DNA from: Bacillota bacterium
GTDB lineage: Bacteria > Bacillota > DTU030 > DUMP01
NCBI GenBank assembly: GCA_012735455.1
Contig: JAAYHG010000315.1
Coordinates: forward strand, 1-7,036
Reading direction: 5' to 3'
Length of the DNA: 7,036 nucleotides
Shown: positions 5,651 to 7,036 of the stretch, piece by piece
Numbering within the stretch: the first letter of the stretch is position 1
Layout: every line of letters starts with the position of its first letter
Made by a program: the position numbers and the translations under genes
Notes under the pieces: generated by a model
What the model saw: the letters and a program-made list of their open reading frames with translations, nothing else
Databases searched by the model: none
Told to the model about the DNA's origin: nothing

Positions 5651-6433
5651 CTAAACCGGGCGCGGACCTGACTTAGGACGCTGCCTACCACTGTGGCTTT
5701 CAATGTAAAAATGGTCTTTATAAATAAGTTCAGAGACAGGAACTATCTGGTAGCCGTCCGCCTGCAACTTTTCGATGATAGTGGGCAAAGCCTCAGGGGT
5801 ATGCAAGGCATTGTTGTGAAACAAAACAATAGAGCCGGGTTTTACTTGGTCTAAGACACGCTCCACGATAGCAGTAGAAGAAAGGTCCTGCCAGTCTAAA
5901 GAATCCACGTCCCACTGAATGGTAAGCATACCGAGCTTTTCCACCGTTTGGATCAGCAGATTGTTGTACTCACCAAAGGGTGGGCGGAAGAGAAGCGGTT
6001 CCTGCCCGGTAAGCTCCTTTATCCGTTCATTGGTGCGGATAAGTTCTTGTCGAATCTCCTCCTCACTCAGCTGACTCATGTGCGGGTGCGTGGCCGAGTG
6101 ATTACCGATCTCATGGCCCGACGTCGCAATTTTCTTTGTCATCTCTGGGTACTTCTCCATCCAAAAGTCAACTAGGAAAAAAGTTGTCTTGACATTGTAT
6201 TTTTCTAAGGTGTCCAAGAGCTCCCCTGTCTTATCCGCACCCCAAGCTGCATCAAAGGAGATTGCCACCTTTTTTACCGGCGTCTCCACTGAGTAGATGG
6301 GAACCAGCCGTTCGTTGGTTGCCAAAGCAGGGATAAGCCGTGTGACCGATTCTGCTACAGCCAAGCTCAGGGCCAAACTGACAATAAGTGCCCCCACCAC
6401 GACCCGCGGCCAGGGAAAATAAAACACCTTCAC
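5651..6433 (-). CDS. PdaB-like polysaccharide deacetylase (sporulation type)
   Basis: This 260-residue protein has an N-terminal membrane anchor or uncleaved signal (residues 11-30, hydrophobic after FPWPR) and an outward-facing NodB-type deacetylase domain (about 54-235). Visible motifs are SFDAAWG (59-65, D61 as probable catalytic base), the metal-binding NHSATH (H112, H116), RPPFGEYN (150-157), QWDVDSLDW (173-181) and VLFHNNALHT (203-212). In the first motif the second Asp of the usual TFDDG is Ala, the FDxxWG variant I recall from the PdaB sporulation family, which acts on spore-wall polysaccharide. The start is GTG at 6431-6433 with GGGGGAG 6 nt upstream; upstream ATGs lack an SD. The stop is TAG. 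A terminator precedes the gene, so it has its own promoter, possibly the sigma-E-like CATAGAAT at 6456-6463. Polysaccharide deacetylase is certain; PdaB-like is probable. Confidence 0.88.
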   Translation of the reverse strand: MKVFYFPWPRVVVGALIVSLALSLAVAESVTRLIPALATNERLVPIYSVETPVKKVAISFDAAWGADKTGELLDTLEKYNVKTTFFLVDFWMEKYPEMTKKIATSGHEIGNHSATHPHMSQLSEEEIRQELIRTNERIKELTGQEPLLFRPPFGEYNNLLIQTVEKLGMLTIQWDVDSLDWQDLSSTAIVERVLDQVKPGSIVLFHNNALHTPEALPTIIEKLQADGYQIVPVSELIYKDHFYIESHSGRQRPKSGPRPV

Positions 6434-6455
6434 GCCGCTCTCCCCCTTCCGCTTC

Positions 6456-6463
6456 ATTCTATG
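6456..6463 (-). promoter_or_regulatory. Possible sigma-E/sigma-G type -10 element for the deacetylase
   Basis: CATAGAAT on the minus strand fits the CATAnnnT shape of sporulation -10 boxes. It would start transcription near 6449, just ahead of the GGGGGAG SD, giving a short, sensible leader. No matching -35 is evident, so this is only a candidate. Confidence 0.22.
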
Positions 6464-6501
6464 GCCTCGCATCCTGCCCTAGAACCATAGCCCCGACTCT
6501 C

Positions 6502-6544
6502 AAATAAAAGTGCCTGGCCCGTGACAATTGCACCGGCCAGGCAC
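6502..6544 (-). terminator. Strong intrinsic terminator after the HAD phosphatase
   Basis: A perfect 10-bp stem, GTGCCTGGCC with GGCCAGGCAC (6544-6535 and 6519-6510 on the minus strand), has a 15-base loop and is followed by TTTTATTTG. It begins 26 nt after the terminal TAG of the phosphatase gene, supporting that TAG as a genuine end. Confidence 0.9.
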
Positions 6545-6570
6545 CTTAATTCTTGGTTACCCAACTGCTG

Positions 6571-7036
6571 CTACACCCGAGCAGCCCGGTTCAGCGGTAG
6601 ACAGAGGTCCAAGAGGTCTGTTATCTTTCTTAGTTGAAAGTCCGGTTTTTCAGCTAGGAGCAGTTCTCTTGGCAGCGCACTCCAGAGCGCTGCTGCCGTT
6701 TTGACACCAGCGTTACGACCGCAGGCCAAATCAAACGGGCTGTCACCCACCATCAAGCTGTGCCGCGGACTTTCTTCCAACAATGTCAGGGCCTTCAGGA
6801 TAGGATCCGGGTCGGGCTTGTGGCGGGTGGTATCCTCGGGGGTAATAACAACAGCCATGTACTGGTCGAGACCAAACAACCTCAGACCACGCCAGGCTAG
6901 ATTGCGCCGCTTGGAAGTAACCACGGCCTAAGTGACTCCAGCCTCCTTGAGGATTGCCAGCGTCTCGCGCACTCCGGGAATGAGCGTGGTCGCGGCATCG
7001 TGTCGGGCCTCGTTGTAACTGCGGTAGGTCTCAAGC
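6571..7036 (-). CDS. PpaX-like HAD phosphatase, 5' end outside window, interrupted by in-frame TAG
   Basis: This is the C-terminal two-thirds (154 codons in the window) of a cytoplasmic HAD hydrolase closely resembling PpaX pyrophosphatase/phosphoglycolate phosphatase. Upstream of the TAG the frame reads LETYRSYNEARHDA and then IPGVRETLAILKEAGVT. Downstream it reads AVVTSKRRNLAWRGLRLFGLD, with HAD motif II (the T of VVTSK), then TPEDTTRHKPDPDP (motif III lysine) and MVGDSPFDLACGRNAGV (motif IV aspartates). The DxDGT nucleophile motif lies beyond base 7036. The TAG (6930-6928) sits in the beta-strand just before motif II, where relatives usually have a hydrophobic or polar residue. The sequence on both sides is uninterrupted family sequence with no frameshift. 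A GTG two codons after the TAG could restart translation, but a product beginning there would lack the nucleophile. The terminal codon is also TAG (6573-6571), followed by a strong terminator. Confidence 0.85.
6928..6930 (-). other. In-frame internal TAG in the HAD phosphatase gene
   Basis: The codon string is ACT TAG GCC GTG. It lies between LKEAGVT and AVVTSKRR, a contiguous and highly conserved segment in the family, so it is an interruption of a single gene rather than a junction of two. Confidence 0.92.

Noticed and set aside
1201..5659. Repeated word GCCTAAACCGG at 1201-1211 and 5649-5659, both overlapping TAG codons
   Set aside because: An 11-base match is expected by chance several times in 7 kb; one TAG is internal and the other terminal, and no wider similarity surrounds them.
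1203..6930. Selenocysteine recoding as the explanation for the internal stops
   Set aside because: Selenocysteine uses TGA with a SECIS element. All three sites are TAG, and the affected positions are not redox-active cysteine sites.

Overview
The window looks like chromosome from a spore-forming anaerobic Firmicute (class Clostridia). The evidence is an alpha/beta-type small acid-soluble spore protein, a PdaB-like polysaccharide deacetylase, strong GGGGG/AGGAGG ribosome binding sites, and an amino-acid or organic-acid fermentation set (indolepyruvate:ferredoxin oxidoreductase, phosphate butyryltransferase, butyrate kinase). All ten genes lie on the minus strand. GTG or TTG starts are frequent: six of the nine genes whose start is visible. 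I cannot name the species.

In order of transcription (right to left): a PpaX-like HAD phosphatase (7036-6571, 5' end outside the window) with a strong terminator; a PdaB-like deacetylase (6433-5651); an alpha/beta SASP (5563-5375) with a 12-bp hairpin after it; a two-gene unit of a tiny RCKP zinc-ribbon protein (5233-5117) and ptb (5114-4209) with a hairpin after it; iorA-iorB (4048-1711), overlapping by 8 nt and ending in a terminator; an ECF-transporter S-component-like membrane protein (1550-1011) and its terminator; an FmdB-like zinc ribbon (870-688) with a near-consensus promoter; and the first 161 codons of butyrate kinase (483-1), preceded by an attenuator-like set of inverted repeats. 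No gene-free stretch exceeds about 200 nt. I see no tRNA, rRNA, CRISPR array or mobile element.

Metabolically, IorAB would oxidatively decarboxylate aryl (or related) 2-oxo acids to acyl-CoA with reduced ferredoxin. Ptb would convert acyl-CoA to acyl phosphate, and Buk would make the acid plus ATP. That is a coherent route for energy from amino acids, although the substrate pairing is inferred.

The most unusual observation is that three unrelated genes (ECF S component, iorB, HAD phosphatase) are each interrupted by one in-frame TAG codon, with recognisable family sequence continuing in the same frame. None is interrupted by TAA, TGA or a frameshift. The three share the local pattern TAG-RCS-RTG. 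TAG also appears as the apparent terminal codon of three genes, and two of those sit directly against a hairpin or terminator. The pattern fits amber suppression or dual-use TAG (pyrrolysine-like or a suppressor tRNA), stop-restart split genes, or nonsense mutations/sequence errors. The window alone cannot decide between these.
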